A DNA stretch of 64,000 nucleotides from Marsupella aquatica (GCA_973895155.1 OZ316894.1:1116001-1180000); one strand, 5' to 3'. Positions 36,072 to 48,215 are shown, counted from the first letter of the stretch. The notes: a model not told the origin generated them from the sequence alone. Numbers and translations are program-made.

Positions 36072-38027
36072 GATCTCAATAAGCGCTAAAGAGAATTTGA
36101 ATCCAGTTCACTGATCACAGTCACCGACTTATCACAAAACAGAAAAGAGTTTGAATTACGGACAATACACTTTGAAAAGGCACTTGCTGTTCAGGCTGGG
36201 GCTCATATATATATAGACAGAGCCTCGGGGCGATCAGGAGACACGAGAAGGCTTGCTCGTTGGAATGGATTGGAGAGATCATGTTCGATCAGACACGCTG
36301 GGGCTAGAGCCTAGAACGTCTTGGGAGTGAGAATCTTGTCGACCTGATTTCACCGGGGTTCAGCTTAATCTGCACGAGTGTTAAGTGTTACTGGGAAATT
36401 CCTTTATTGTTGCCCATCGGGTAGTAAGTTATTCAATTCCATGTTGCCCATCTACGCTTTATTGTTGCCCACTGGTTCCTCCCTTTTCAATGCTGTTTTG
36501 TCTATGGGTGTTGACCATTGTTCACACCAAATGAAGATATGAGGTTTATGTCTATGTTTGAAAGCTACCCAGGGTGCAAGGATACACACTTAAGTGTAAA
36601 GTTTACTTGACATTAGTTGTGAGAGCAAGCAGTTCCTTGCAGCGAGTGAGGTTCCAAGCGCAAGTTAAGGGTCAACCCGCTTTTGCACAAACCTTCATCC
36701 CAAAGTGGTGTTCACCAAAGCCCTTTGCTCACAAAAAACTTACTCTTAGAGTTCAATGTCTCTCGTATCATAAATGGAAATGGGAGGCATCTAAAGGCAT
36801 ATACCCCCACCAAAGAACAAAAAGCTCCAAACTAGGAGACAATATCCCAAAGGTAGGAGACCCAATCATTAGTCTTTCTATATATTACACTCCAAAAGAA
36901 CAAGCGGCGCCCAAACCGGATACAGGGACCCACAGGCAAAAGGCCCAACCAAGGGGAGGCCACCAAAGAAACCAATATATTAAAGAAAAAAGGCCATGGG
37001 ACCATATTTATTGGTAAACTGCAGAGCCTCTTGAGTGACCTGCATAGGGGGAGTCTCACAACAAAAACCTGACTAGCTGCCTAACCCCTAGAAAGAAAAG
37101 TAAATGCCTGAGCCCTCTAAAGTGCGACCAACACCCGCTGTTAAAAAAAGGCCGTCATGACAAACAAATGCGGGAACACAGGTGGATAAAGCCTCCACTC
37201 AATGTTAAGAAAAGATCACCACTCAGGGTAACAAACAGCATAGGCCTCCTCCTTCAGTCATGCGGCCCTAGCAGTGCATGACCTGGTACATGAGCGTATA
37301 GAAATATTGGCCCCACTGGTAGGGTCAGCAACAACTACATCTCCAAGGGCCCGAACTCCAGCATGTGAACAGACGAGGTCAGCATGGTAGTGATGAAGTT
37401 CGTCATCCCAAAAAGGCAAAACTTGCCTTTGCTCCATGGACATGGTATCCCGAGTCATGGGCAATGGGAGCAACCACATCAATCCCAAATGTTGTTGTTG
37501 GTAGTGGTCCTCTCACTACCATGACCACACCAAAGAATGTGAACACCTCCGCCATCTAGTGGCATTCCACAGACAAATGTGGGCTTGCCCAGCAAGGGTG
37601 GAGGATACCAAGCCTGAGGCCCATAGACATACTAGTGAATTAATATGAAAGAGCTCATAGAATCTGAAGGAACCCACAATGGACTAGCCCTAAAAATGTC
37701 TCAACCCTGAAGGGCTGGAAATGAATCTCCTACCCAAAAGTATAACTTTCACACTTTGGTCCCAAGTGGTAAACTATGTAATATTTGAGTCCGGCGCTTT
37801 CGTTCCAGAGAAACCTGTGTGACCTTGACCAGAGCCAAAGCTGAGAGGTTTGAGAACCCTTGTAGAGAGTGGACAAAATAATGGGAAACCCCAGGAAAAC
37901 CAAAGAGCCAAATTAGCCCAAGACTCCCCAACAAAGCAAAAGAACTGAAAGCCTCATACCAAACCCTATCGGCTAGAAAACCTGGTGGGTTTACCACCAT
38001 AACCAAAAACCCTAGAGAGTGAAAAGC

Positions 38028-38111
38028 CTAGTAAGTTTATCACCTAAATTAAAACTAGCATCTAAGAGTCTAGTGAGTTTATCACCTAGACAAAAACTAG
38101 CATCTAAGGGC
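38028..38111. repeat. Tandem direct repeat, 42 bases x 2
   Basis: Units 38028-38069 and 38070-38111, each CTAGTAAGTTTATCACCTA type ending AAAACTAGCATCTAAG, with a few substitutions. Confidence 0.9.
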
Positions 38112-38356
38112 TGGCTTGCATGTGAGTGTCTTGACACAATTGGCCCATGTGTGATGAGGTGGAACCATATATCCCACTGTCCAAGACTTACCTGTCTGGC
38201 CCCCTTTTGAGCCCAGTCCTCAAGGGATAAACAGGTGCGCTTTCAAGGGCAAGGGCTGTAACATCCCTCACCGTCCGGACCTTGCAATGTCTTATAGAAA
38301 AAAATTAAATACTTGCCTTAGCCAAATATGTCCAGATTTTGTATGCCACCTTTTTG

Positions 38357-38542
38357 CCTACAATTGAAGAGTCCTAAGGGCCTCATTTGTTTTGGCCTAT
38401 AGCACATACAAGACAGCCCCTACAATTGAAGAGTCCTAAGGGCCTCATTTGTTTTGGCCTATAGCACATACAAGACAGCCCCTACAATTGAAGAGTCCTA
38501 AGGGCCTTATTTGTTTTGGCCTACAGCACATACAAGACAGCC
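38357..38542. repeat. Tandem direct repeat, 62 bases x 3
   Basis: Units begin CCTACAATTGAAGAGTCC at 38357, 38419 and 38481 and end in CATACAAGACAGCC. Only a few positions differ, so the expansion is recent. Confidence 0.93.
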
Positions 38543-39578
38543 CCAAAGGGTTGGAATACATGAGTTTCCAGGAACTGTCACCTGAATCTTGAGAGCCACC
38601 TCGTTTAATGTCATGGGCACCACCTCCACATTTGAGTACCGCGCATTGAATGCCACCACGTCTACATTTTGCGTACATGCGCATTGAACGCAGGCATATC
38701 CTTACGACTCTGCTGACGTTCACCCAACTTGGGGAGCAACAACGGTGAGAGTAGCTTGAAGCGGAGCCTATCGGTAGACTGTCAACGTTTTCCCGTTCGT
38801 CGAAAGTGGGATCGTCGAATTCCACAGCTTTCTCGAGACTCCGTCAGATTGACGTGGCTTGCAGACCATGACGAAGTACTCTAATATTCTATTGCACACA
38901 GATCTTCCATCGTTCAAACTGTTGGCGGCGACTGGTGGGCCACCAGGCCCATAGACCCATGTGACATGCCGACAGACGACGGTGCTCGACATCGCGGAAG
39001 GAAAAGCCTGTCACTTCTGCGATACAAGGTGGGAACGCGATGTGTGTGAGCGAGAGTAACTTCGAGAGTAACGTTCCAACTATTCCTGTCTCCGTGCTAA
39101 TTCGTGAGAGACGACCGTCCTCCATTTGTTACCGAAAAGACATCAGTTCGACTGGACACATTCGAGTTTTGAGCATCATTGGCAATGAGTGGGCCTGAGC
39201 ATTAAATTCCCTCCTGGAGGTCTTTAACAGTTCGAATGGTTTAGTTCGGAACTCAATTGAGACATAGAACGTTTCAGAACCATTCACAACGTTGGGCGAG
39301 AGCTTTCAATGCACTGTGCAAGAGGCTTTCGACAGTTTGAAATGTTAGATCCCCCCTTCATTGAAAATGACAATGAATAGTATTTACAGTAACTTAATCT
39401 ACATCATTCTGTTGTGGTCGAAGTCGAGTTGCAGAGCATGAGCACGTACTCTAGTAACCTTCCCTACTCTATCGAGATAGACAATCCTAGAAGATGGGAC
39501 GAGCAGCTTGTGCTGATAACATACAGTACTTGATTCGCCCTTGTCTGGAATGATTGGGCACGCAGGCCGTTGGCAAGG

Positions 39579-41810
39579 TCACTTCATACTCGAGTGTTGG
39601 AGTCTTTTCACCTGCGGATTTCCGAGGGTGGAATGCACAAACCCATATTGCTCTAGAACCTGATTATCAGCGAAATCGAATGCGCGTTTGAGTTGGGATC
39701 GACACTCATCCACCTCGAAGTTCCCCTTCCTATCCCCGCAAGGCTGGCAGCCAGCGAAATGCGTGATCCACGGCCAGCTCATTGACCCAAATCCCTGATC
39801 GGCCTTCGACATGCTCTCGTACCTGGGCGCGATTAACTTCCAGTACCCGCTCATGCTGAATTCCCTCTCGAGGCGGATCCTCGGAATCCATTTTTTCTCC
39901 TTCTCTTCCTTCTCCATCACCAGCATGTAGAGGAGGGCCGACTGATCATCTGCAGCTGCACCTAAGTCCCGCCCGACGAGCACTTCCGATGCTCGCCTCC
40001 CAGACTCTATTCTCGCTTGCTTGGTCCCTAGACTAGCCCAGACGTCGAACAGGTCTAGAGTCCACTGGCAGTTTCGGGCGAGATAGACCCCGGCGTTGAC
40101 TGCAATCCAGTCATTCACCGCAAGAAGCTCGGCATCCCCATAGAGAACAAGGTTTTGACCCTTAAACTTCTCATATGGAGGAGTGAAAACCATATCGGTG
40201 ATAGCAGCGTCGCCATCGCACCACCAGAACCATTCCACATCGGGGTGGGAGAGCATGAGAACTCGAATCGTGGGGATCTTCGTCCACCAGTAATCCAGCT
40301 CCCGGTCGAAATCGACCTGGCCGTAGAACATTGACATGTCGTGAAAGCGACCATAATCCACCTTGTTCTTCAGCGCTTGCAGAAGACCGTGACCTCCGTC
40401 AGGATGAATGCACTCTCTCGTCGATGAACCAGTGACGATCATAGTCTTCGGCAGTCCTTCGTCATTGACCCTCTTCACGCCGGGGTTCTTCTTGAACCAG
40501 GCCTCGCGCTGAGCGTCCCAGTTCTCCACCCTGGGGCCGGGGAGTTTGTGGATGCCGAAGCCTTTATAATCAGGAAGAGGCACTTGAGGGGACGGGACAA
40601 CATTCTCGAACATATGCCCAGGAATAGGGACCAGCTCGTTGATACCAAGTCCGCGGAGCTGATACCCATACCTCCGATACACCTGCTGATCCGCGAAATC
40701 CATCGCACGTTCCATCCCTCGCCTGCATTTTTCCCACGGGTAAGCTCCCTTTCGATCCCCACTGGGCAAGCAACCGGTAAAGCGCGTCACGATAGGCCAT
40801 CGAGGATCTCCACGGCCATAACCCTCCAGCTCCTCCAGCTCCTCGGTCACCGAGGTCCAATCCCTGTTGAGGTAAATGTCCTTCTCCAAGTAAGTCTTCG
40901 CATACCACACCGATTTCTCTATCGAGAGAAGGTACACTAGAGCTGATTGATCATCAGCTTCTATGCCCTGCGGTCGATCCTGGAGAGAATCAGAAAGGAA
41001 ATTCCCGACGGACTCTCTCTGGTGAACGTTTCCCATGGAGGCCCAGGCGTCCAACAGGTGAAGTGACCACTGGCAATTCCGAATGAGAAAATTCCCTGTA
41101 CCGAGGCCCTTCCAGTCCTTCAGCTCGAAGACACGATGCTCATCTCCAAAAACGACCAAATTATAGCCCTCGTATTTGTCTAGAGGAAGCTTGAACTCCA
41201 TGTCAATGATCACAACGTCGTTGTCCATCCACCAGAGCCATTCCACCTCTGGGTGAGCCAACATCTGCATCCGCAACACCAGGAGCTTGGTCCAGCTCCC
41301 TACAAAATCCTGGTCCGGTTCCATTAAATTATAAAACAGCTGGAGATCGTGTACTCGTGAGAAGTGGACCTTGTTCTTAGCTGTTTTGAGGTACATGTGC
41401 GTATCGACAGGATTCTCGCATCGGGATGGCTGCGAGCCCGTGACAATCAAAACCTTCGGCCTTCCAGCTCGAACATCAGGATTCTTTTGCCACCAGCGAG
41501 TTCGTTGGGAGTCGAAGTCGACCACTCGAGGCATTAAGGCAAACGAGGTGTTCCTCTCCGTCGCAATTTCTGGTAGTGCGTTCGACGAGACGGATATCTC
41601 GTAACTGCGGATTTTCAAGAGCTCCTCGCTGTTGCCATGGGGTATGTCTTCAAAGTTTCCTGGACCTAATAACATGCACATCATTAGCAATGCGAACACG
41701 ATGATGCCTAGTACTTTAAATGGTTTCTTGCAAGAAACTCCTTTGGGATTCTGGACGCTGCTTAGACTCCATCCTTTGCCGCCCCTGGACGAGAATTTAG
41801 GATCCTTCAT
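39579..41810 (-). CDS. Double-domain GT34 glycosyltransferase (xylosyl/galactosyltransferase-like)
   Basis: An intron-free gene of 743 residues from the ATG at 41810. Residues 1-31 are basic and cytosolic, and 32-49 form one signal-anchor helix (VLGIIVFALLMMCML), so it is a type II Golgi protein. Two complete GT34 domains follow. Domain 1 (about 95-385) has KVLIVTGSQ, WLWWMDNDVV with the metal-binding DND at 196-198, GTGNFLIRNCQWS, EADDQSALVYLL and a TGCLPSGDRKG block. Domain 2 (about 430-735) repeats these as TMIVTGSS, WFWWCDGDAA with DGD at 532-534, NAGVYLARNCQWT, AADDQSALLYML and HFAGCQPCGDRKG. Plant GT34 enzymes (XXT xyloglucan xylosyltransferases, galactomannan galactosyltransferases) are usually single-domain, about 450 residues. 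Both domains keep the metal site, so both may be active. Substrate is inferred from family only. Confidence 0.92.
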   Translation of the reverse strand: MKDPKFSSRGGKGWSLSSVQNPKGVSCKKPFKVLGIIVFALLMMCMLLGPGNFEDIPHGNSEELLKIRSYEISVSSNALPEIATERNTSFALMPRVVDFDSQRTRWWQKNPDVRAGRPKVLIVTGSQPSRCENPVDTHMYLKTAKNKVHFSRVHDLQLFYNLMEPDQDFVGSWTKLLVLRMQMLAHPEVEWLWWMDNDVVIIDMEFKLPLDKYEGYNLVVFGDEHRVFELKDWKGLGTGNFLIRNCQWSLHLLDAWASMGNVHQRESVGNFLSDSLQDRPQGIEADDQSALVYLLSIEKSVWYAKTYLEKDIYLNRDWTSVTEELEELEGYGRGDPRWPIVTRFTGCLPSGDRKGAYPWEKCRRGMERAMDFADQQVYRRYGYQLRGLGINELVPIPGHMFENVVPSPQVPLPDYKGFGIHKLPGPRVENWDAQREAWFKKNPGVKRVNDEGLPKTMIVTGSSTRECIHPDGGHGLLQALKNKVDYGRFHDMSMFYGQVDFDRELDYWWTKIPTIRVLMLSHPDVEWFWWCDGDAAITDMVFTPPYEKFKGQNLVLYGDAELLAVNDWIAVNAGVYLARNCQWTLDLFDVWASLGTKQARIESGRRASEVLVGRDLGAAADDQSALLYMLVMEKEEKEKKWIPRIRLEREFSMSGYWKLIAPRYESMSKADQGFGSMSWPWITHFAGCQPCGDRKGNFEVDECRSQLKRAFDFADNQVLEQYGFVHSTLGNPQVKRLQHSSMK

Positions 41811-43772
41811 TGTCGACACTGATGGCCTGTCACAACGAAATGTATCAATTCCTCACAAATCTCACGAGTCTTTCCTCCTTTTGAAGAAAAACCGCACTGG
41901 AGTGCGCTTGACGATGATTTTCATCAGGCACGTCAAATCGAACCAATCTCTGCTCCATCAGCAGCGCCTCGTTGTAGTTGCCGAGCAAGTAGCTCAAGAT
42001 TGTAGAGTACACAGGGATATAAGCAAAGGCGGCGCATGCAGGGAGAGTTGTTTGCCTCCCGAGGACCAGCTATTGTCGCGTAGCTTAAAGGGGCTCCCTA
42101 ATGCAACAATGTTCGAGACGACACAAATTCCGAGCTACTGTTGCAACGAGCCAGTCCGCGCTTATCAAACAACGGACAGGTTGCTGCCAGCGCGTGGAGG
42201 GACGCTTTATGAGGGAAACGAAGCATCCATCATCAATGCTCCTCGTCCAAAGTTTGAAACCCGAATCCAGAGAGTGCACAGTTGCACACAACCCCTACGT
42301 AAACCTCGGCCTCAATCTACGGTACTGTAAGTAGCGACGAAATGTCCTCTCGAATCTGTCGTCCAACTCATCCATCTGCAATCCTGAGAATGCACAGTGG
42401 AATCATACCGGGCAACTTTACCTCCGCCAACCTATTAATGATGCTCCTCCGACAAGCTTCGGAAACACCAGCCTCTCTGCCCACACCCTCCTGGATGCAC
42501 TTTTCCCCTCCCACTCCGACTTCCGTCATGCGAGCTCACCCTACAGTAGTCCATAGTCCATACCCACGGACGAGAAGACGAGGGCTACCTCTGTTGTTGA
42601 AATCACGCACGTATATTTAATAACCCGGCTGGACGTTACATAAACGTGAACTACGCCGAGCACTGTAGTGCTGAACTAGAAAAAGTTACTGCAACGTTAG
42701 TCAAGTACGCACATGCCCTCCTCGGCTCCTCGGCAGCCTTATTATCGTGGAAGAGGATTTCAAATACCGTCTGTCACAAACGAACGTGGCTAAATCTCTT
42801 CGAGCACATATATCATTCTGACGGACCCGACCTATCCGTGATCAATCACTATTTCGTGGCAAAGAACGTGCAGTACATTTGAAACAGAGAAGTCTCTGTG
42901 GAGCCCACACGGTGCTGGATAAGTCTTGTGGAGCCCGGAAGGTCCTGCAGCAACAACAGTAGTGAGGGCCTGTTCAGTGGATGGGAATCAGCTTATTTTT
43001 TTAGGGCTTTTTTAATTTTTAGCCAGTGTATGCCTAATGTTTGCTTCTCTAAGGGAGGAGATTCTAGGAATCTTCTCTAGGAATCTTCTCTATCAGATTT
43101 CGCTGAAGGAAATCGTGACCGTCAGATATCCCGAGATTTAAGGAGAACCGTTCGATTCTGACTAATGGGTCCATGATTTGGTGGAAGAGTGGCTAATGGT
43201 GTTAAAAAATATAGCAAATATTAGCCAAAAGTGGCCAACATTTTGGGGGAGGGGAAATTTGGCTAAAATTTACACTTTTAAAATAGGCTGAAGAGAATCC
43301 CCGGTGAGTCGGTGACCCTGTCTTTGGATTCAGCACGATTGGTGTCTGCAAGAATTAATGTTGTACAGCTGTACGCTCATTAAGGCACTATTACACAATT
43401 GATAGGAGCAGCACCCTGCACCTAGATTGACGACAGCAAAGCTACACTCGTGAACGACTCGATGCTCCATCTCTACAGTTCTTGGTCGTCTGGTGGCCTT
43501 TGCTTTGCTCAGGTTTTTTAATCATGAGAAACATGATGTGTGTTCCATGAGGTATGCGAGAGTCCACTCTGCAGAAAGAGCTGCTAGGCTTGAGTCCACT
43601 GGTGGATTGATTTTTGACATGGGGAGACACACTAACTCACTGTTCTGTAAGTTAAGTTTTGGGACAGCAACTGAACAGCACCGCAAATGGCACTCCATCG
43701 CCGGATTCTAAGGAAAGTCATGAACGACAAGGTCCGTAGAGGTCTACATGTGTGTGAAATGACACGAATTTT
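41811..43772. other. Upstream region of the GT34 gene and intergenic sequence
   Basis: The bases directly 3' of 41810 (upstream on the minus strand) are the probable leader and promoter of the GT34 gene. The plus-strand frames at 41632-42330 and 42101-42334 overlap this region without any motif and are not called. A short tandem duplication, CTAGGAATCTTCT twice, is at about 43065-43090. Confidence 0.45.
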
Positions 43773-44280
43773 CTACATTGCCATCTTTTTGTTGCATAAT
43801 ATATATATACATCGCCACCATTGTTTTTCTATTTATCAAATTGCCATTGTTTAATCCGTGGTCAAGAAAAGTAACCCAGCTTAGCTCCTCAGCATCCAAC
43901 GGCTGTCTGTGCTCCCCCTGTCAAAATCCCGATCAAGATCTGATGGCGTTGGATTCCCTCAGTCTCTTCTTTGACCACCCTTGTGTCAGTTAACCCCAAT
44001 GTGGTTCAGGAAGGCTAGTCATGCTATAGGGCAAGGGCGAGAAGGGGCACCGTTGGGGGCAGGCAACCCACCTTTTAGCCAGCTGATCCGAGAGTGGTCA
44101 AACATGAGACGGAAGGAATCCGGAGCCATCAGATCTTGACAAGGGAAGCACAGACAATCGTTGGATGCTGAGGAGCTAACCTGGGTTGCTTTTCTCATTT
44201 AACCCACAGGTGGCACTTTGATATTAAATAGAAAAACTTTGGTGGAAATGTATGTTGCAACATAAAAAATGGCAATCTAG
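43773..44280. mobile_element. Foldback (MITE-like) element, 508 bases with long inverted arms
   Basis: Left arm 43773 to about 43979 and right arm about 44092-44280 are diverged reverse complements, separated by a loop of about 112 bases. Paired landmarks include CTACATTGCCAT with ATGGCAATCTAG at the ends, GTTTTTCTATTTA, TTAGCTCCTCAGCATCCAAC, GATCTGATGGC and TTTGACCAC. No protein is encoded. The structure is that of a non-autonomous foldback transposon. A clean target-site duplication was not found. Confidence 0.75.
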
Positions 44281-47142
44281 TAAATCCCAGGAGTAGAGAA
44301 TTGGCCACTCCCACTTCTCTATGTTTTCACAAAATGAGAGAAAAAAATGGGTGTTTGTACCCCCCTTGTGAGTAACATAGTTGTTGAGCATAGACAACAT
44401 TCACAATAGAAAGCCCATGACACATCCAACGCACAAGTGATCAACACAACAGATATGTGGTTCCCTGCGTGGTTCACCTCCAAGAGGTTACATTCACGGG
44501 AACACATAAGAGAATTTCACTGAACTCTAAGCCTATTGGTCATATCAAGTCTCCACAATGCAAACTCTCCTTATCTCTCAAGTGGCTTCATAACAATGAA
44601 CCTAGTTTCACTTATCCAAGCAAGAAGCATTTAGGATATAGTGTGCAACTTAGTTAACCTAACCACATCTTTCACTAGGGTTAGCCTAACTATGGTTACA
44701 TGTCATAACCCTAGACGTAAGAGTAAATACCTAACAATAATCCAGTCAAAACACAAATTAAGAGAGAAAAAAAGAAGAAGAGAGAATGGACTACGTACTG
44801 GCTTCACTGTGACTCTCCCATGTTTACAACTTACACCATCTCTTTGCAGTGAACACAAAAGTTGTCCTGAATACCCATGCGTATGCAAAGGAAGGGTTCC
44901 CCATGCCCTGTCCTACTCACAAGAGTAATCTTTACAGATCCTAGTCAGCTGCTACTGGGTCCATGTTTGGCTGATGTGGCCAAGATTTTCCAGCAAAACT
45001 TAGACCATCTCTTGAAATGGTCTAAAGAGTGTACCCCTTGGTCCATTAAGGATCTTGCATTCATTTTTTCCAGAATTGACACATTGTGTATCAGGTCCAT
45101 TAATTTGTTATTAAGCCCTAAGTGTGGAACCATCCATGTGCCTCTTGTCAGTGCTAGCCCTCTAACCATGATGGTGTCCATGTTGTGCCTACTCAAATTG
45201 CAGAACGCAAAAAAGACCCCTCCACATGTTCATGAACTTTGCCAACTTTGGGCTCCAAGAAGAAGGAGGCATGGGTGGAAGCTCTTGTCAAGAAGTAAGC
45301 CATCGAAACTATATTTTGAAAAAAGGATGCAAGTATTGAGAGGAAGTGGTCATCAAGAGTGAAGGGCTGACTGAGAGAGGAAACCAGCATTGTGCGCATA
45401 GGAGAAGGACTGAGGGAAGGCTCTTAAAACAGAGAGACTGAGGTAGTTTTGGGTTTTACAGCCACAGTTTGAGTTGTTGGGGCATGAATTGGGTAGATGT
45501 GCAAGCAGTTTACATGGAGAAATATCACTTTGAAAATGAGGCCGAGGGGATGGAAGGTCCCAGCTTTGCCAACTCTTTCTAACATCTTTGATGCTCTTTC
45601 TATCGTTTCTGATAGTGTTCCACATATCTGCTATATGGCCAATCCACTTTTCAATGTTTTGACTTACTAAGAATTCTTATCATATATTTTTACTTGCATT
45701 GCAAGGTGCACAATTTGTTTATACTTTAGATTACTTTGGCACCCCTCTAGGTGTGTTTTATCTTCTTACACTAGAGCTCTCATTCCCCAGTACATTTAGT
45801 TTCCAATATAGTGCATTTACCCCTTTTACAGATTTTATGGAATGTTTGCCAATTCTAATGAATGAGAGAGAGAATTGATACTTTGAATTGTGGACTCCAC
45901 CTGATTTAAGTACTCCTCAAACTTTTATTTGTTAAGCTTTATGATTTTTATTGTCATTACCTAAGGCAATGGAGTATCTTTTGTACCTTATTTACACAAT
46001 GTTTGATTGATTTAAGTCATTAAAGCAAGTGATAATCTATACCTTATGTGCACTATTTTTCAAGATATGTGCACTTGTACTTTTAGTGGTCATTATGTAA
46101 CAAGTACTAGTTTACACATCAGTTCCAGGATGAATATGCTATATCTATTGGGGCTCGTCCTTGTAATGTCTAAAAAAACTCCTTTCACATAGGTTTTGTT
46201 AGTCATTTGTAGTTACGCATATCTACATAACTTACCTTGAGACTGATCCAGAGGAAAATTTGAGCTTAATATACGTTCATTCGCCTCCACCCTTTATGGA
46301 ATATCGTGAACTTTAGCAATATCAACAGCTCTCCTTAGATCATGGAAGATCTACTTAACTCATGGAAAAACTCATGCAAGTCTGTCATAAATGTTGAGGA
46401 AGAATATACTTCCCAGAGCAGGGGAGGGAAAGCGATGCTTGGATGCGTCAAGGAGCTTTTAAGACCTAATGTGATACTTATACACGGAAAGATACATGTT
46501 GAGAACAAGGAATGTTTGAAAACAATTCATCCAGTTGTGAGATACATCTAATCAAATTTACTTCTATAATATGGAATGCCCCCAAAAAGTTCTTTCCTTT
46601 ATTTACAAAATTGGAAATGGATGGAGCCCTCAGACGTTTTTTAAGCTTTTTATAAGGCTTGGATTGATTGACCAGGAGAATCAAATGATATATTTCTTTT
46701 TATAGAAGAATATAGAGTACATGAGATGATTCTTATGTGCCATCACCTCAAATGTGTCTTTTTCTTCTATAAAAATACACCCATGATGGGAAGGAGAATA
46801 TTTTAGGGCATGACAAAAATTTTGGATTTTTCCATAGAGTTGATTATGAGACTTTAGAAAAAATCAAAATGGGTTGATTTTGCTTTTCACTCCCTCTTTT
46901 TGTTTTCGTTCGAAACGGGACAATGCCTGGGAGCCTTTATTCCATCTAATCCAAATTAAACAACAACTCCGCAATGGAGAAGGAGGCAGCACAAAGAGAA
47001 AAAAAAAACAATTAGGGGGGCTGAAAGAGGGAGCACACCCAGAGAGGAGAGAAAGGGCACCTCAGTCCGCCAAGAAGGTAGGAGGCAGAACAGAAAGGGA
47101 AGGAGAAGCCCAGGAACCGGAAACACTAAACCTAACTATGAA

Positions 47143-47160
47143 AAACCCTAAACCCTAAAC
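47143..47160. repeat. Short interstitial telomere-like repeat
   Basis: AAACCCTAAACCCTAAAC, two and a half units of the plant telomere heptamer. It may equally be a telo-box type element. Confidence 0.6.
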
Positions 47161-48123
47161 TCAGGATCCATCCTTAACTGCAAACAAGACCAGAATGCAC
47201 CCAAGAATCCAACATGGTGAGAGCCGAACCCACACCCGACTGGCCGCCTTAAACGCTTGTCCCACAGGCCGATAAAACCACGCGCTCATTCAACCGCTGC
47301 AGGAACAGCCTACACCAACAGAACTGTCTACCAATGACAGTCCCCAAAAATATTGGAAATGGTCACCCATATGCAGGCAACAATGGCAGCAGCCATATCC
47401 CATATTTTGAGGTTCACTCCCTCTGTTTTGGTGGAAGTTTTTTTTTTAATTTAATTTTCCTTTTTTTATTTGCTTATATAATGGTGCCAAAGGCAAGAAA
47501 AGGGGGGAGTTAAATAAAGTGGCAAAGGAGTGAGGAAATAGGAAAAAAGGGAAGAGAACAATTAAAATGTTTCCCTCCCAATAGCATTGTCCCAAACATT
47601 GTGTGACCCACACCTTGTCCCCGGAAGGCCCCAAGGGGCCATTACCTCTCTTGCACTCCCTCTCACCCTCCCACATCCTTTCTCTCCTCAACAACATAGC
47701 TTTCATAACAATAACAATATTTTTTTTCAAAATAAAATAGAACCGCAAAAGTGAAGGCGACTGTTTTTACACTTTTGACTCATTTTATTTGGTTTAGAGC
47801 TTTTGTAGAAATATGGTCCCAATTTTTTTTATTCCATCTAAACCTCCAACATCCTTTTAAAAATAATATTTTTCTCTGCAAGACCCGCCTTGCTTGATAT
47901 GCTCGGTCATCTCTATTTGTCTTGGGATTAGTCTCGCTTGTGCTCTAATTCTTTCCCCAGTCGGGAGCCCAGCTCTTTGCCCCCAACTGCCTCTTTTGTC
48001 CCCACTTTTGTTCCATCTTTCGGATCATCAACTCTTATCCATGTATTCTCACTACCCATTTAAGCCCTACACTGTATTTTTGTCTTGCCTTGAATTACAT
48101 AATTTCATGTGCTATTTTGAACA

Positions 48124-48151
48124 TGTGGAGGGAAGATTGTGGAGGGAAGAT
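48124..48151. repeat. Tandem direct repeat, 14 bases x 2
   Basis: TGTGGAGGGAAGAT occurs twice in a row, next to the tRNA-like box described for 48149-48215. Confidence 0.9.
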
Positions 48152-48215
48152 TGAACCTGGGACCTCTTGGTTCTAGGCTCATCCTCTGGCCAACATACCA
48201 ATGCCAGTTGGTTAG
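48149..48215 (-). mobile_element. tRNA-derived SINE-like fragment (Pol III box pair)
   Basis: On the minus strand the segment reads CCAACTGGCATTGGTA, then GAGCCTAGAACC, AGAGGTCCCA and GGTTCAATC. The last block is a good internal B box, and a loose A box lies about 45 bases before it. The stems needed for a functional tRNA cloverleaf are not visible, so a tRNA-derived repeat is more likely than a gene. Confidence 0.35.

Larger units (their letters stand above)
36072..39578. other. Intergenic region with tandem repeats
   Basis: No gene supported. It contains a 42-base x 2 and a 62-base x 3 array. A stretch near 37870-37925 (AAACCCCAGGAAAACC, AGCCCAAGACTCC) resembles 49875-49925 (AAAACCCCAGAAGACC, AGCCCAAGAGTTCC), so both are probably copies of one dispersed repeat. 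Confidence 0.5.

Noticed and set aside
41632-42330. Plus-strand frame of 232 codons
   Set aside because: It overlaps the 5' end and promoter of the GT34 gene on the other strand and shows no domain.
44877-45362. Possible 161-codon gene
   Set aside because: No ATG context, domain, or codon pattern supports it, and it lies in repeat-like sequence.
46121-46165. TTGGGGCTCGTCC near 46148 as a retroviral-type primer-binding site
   Set aside because: Only a partial match to a tRNA-Pro primer site, with no LTR pair, no coding domain and no polypurine tract found.
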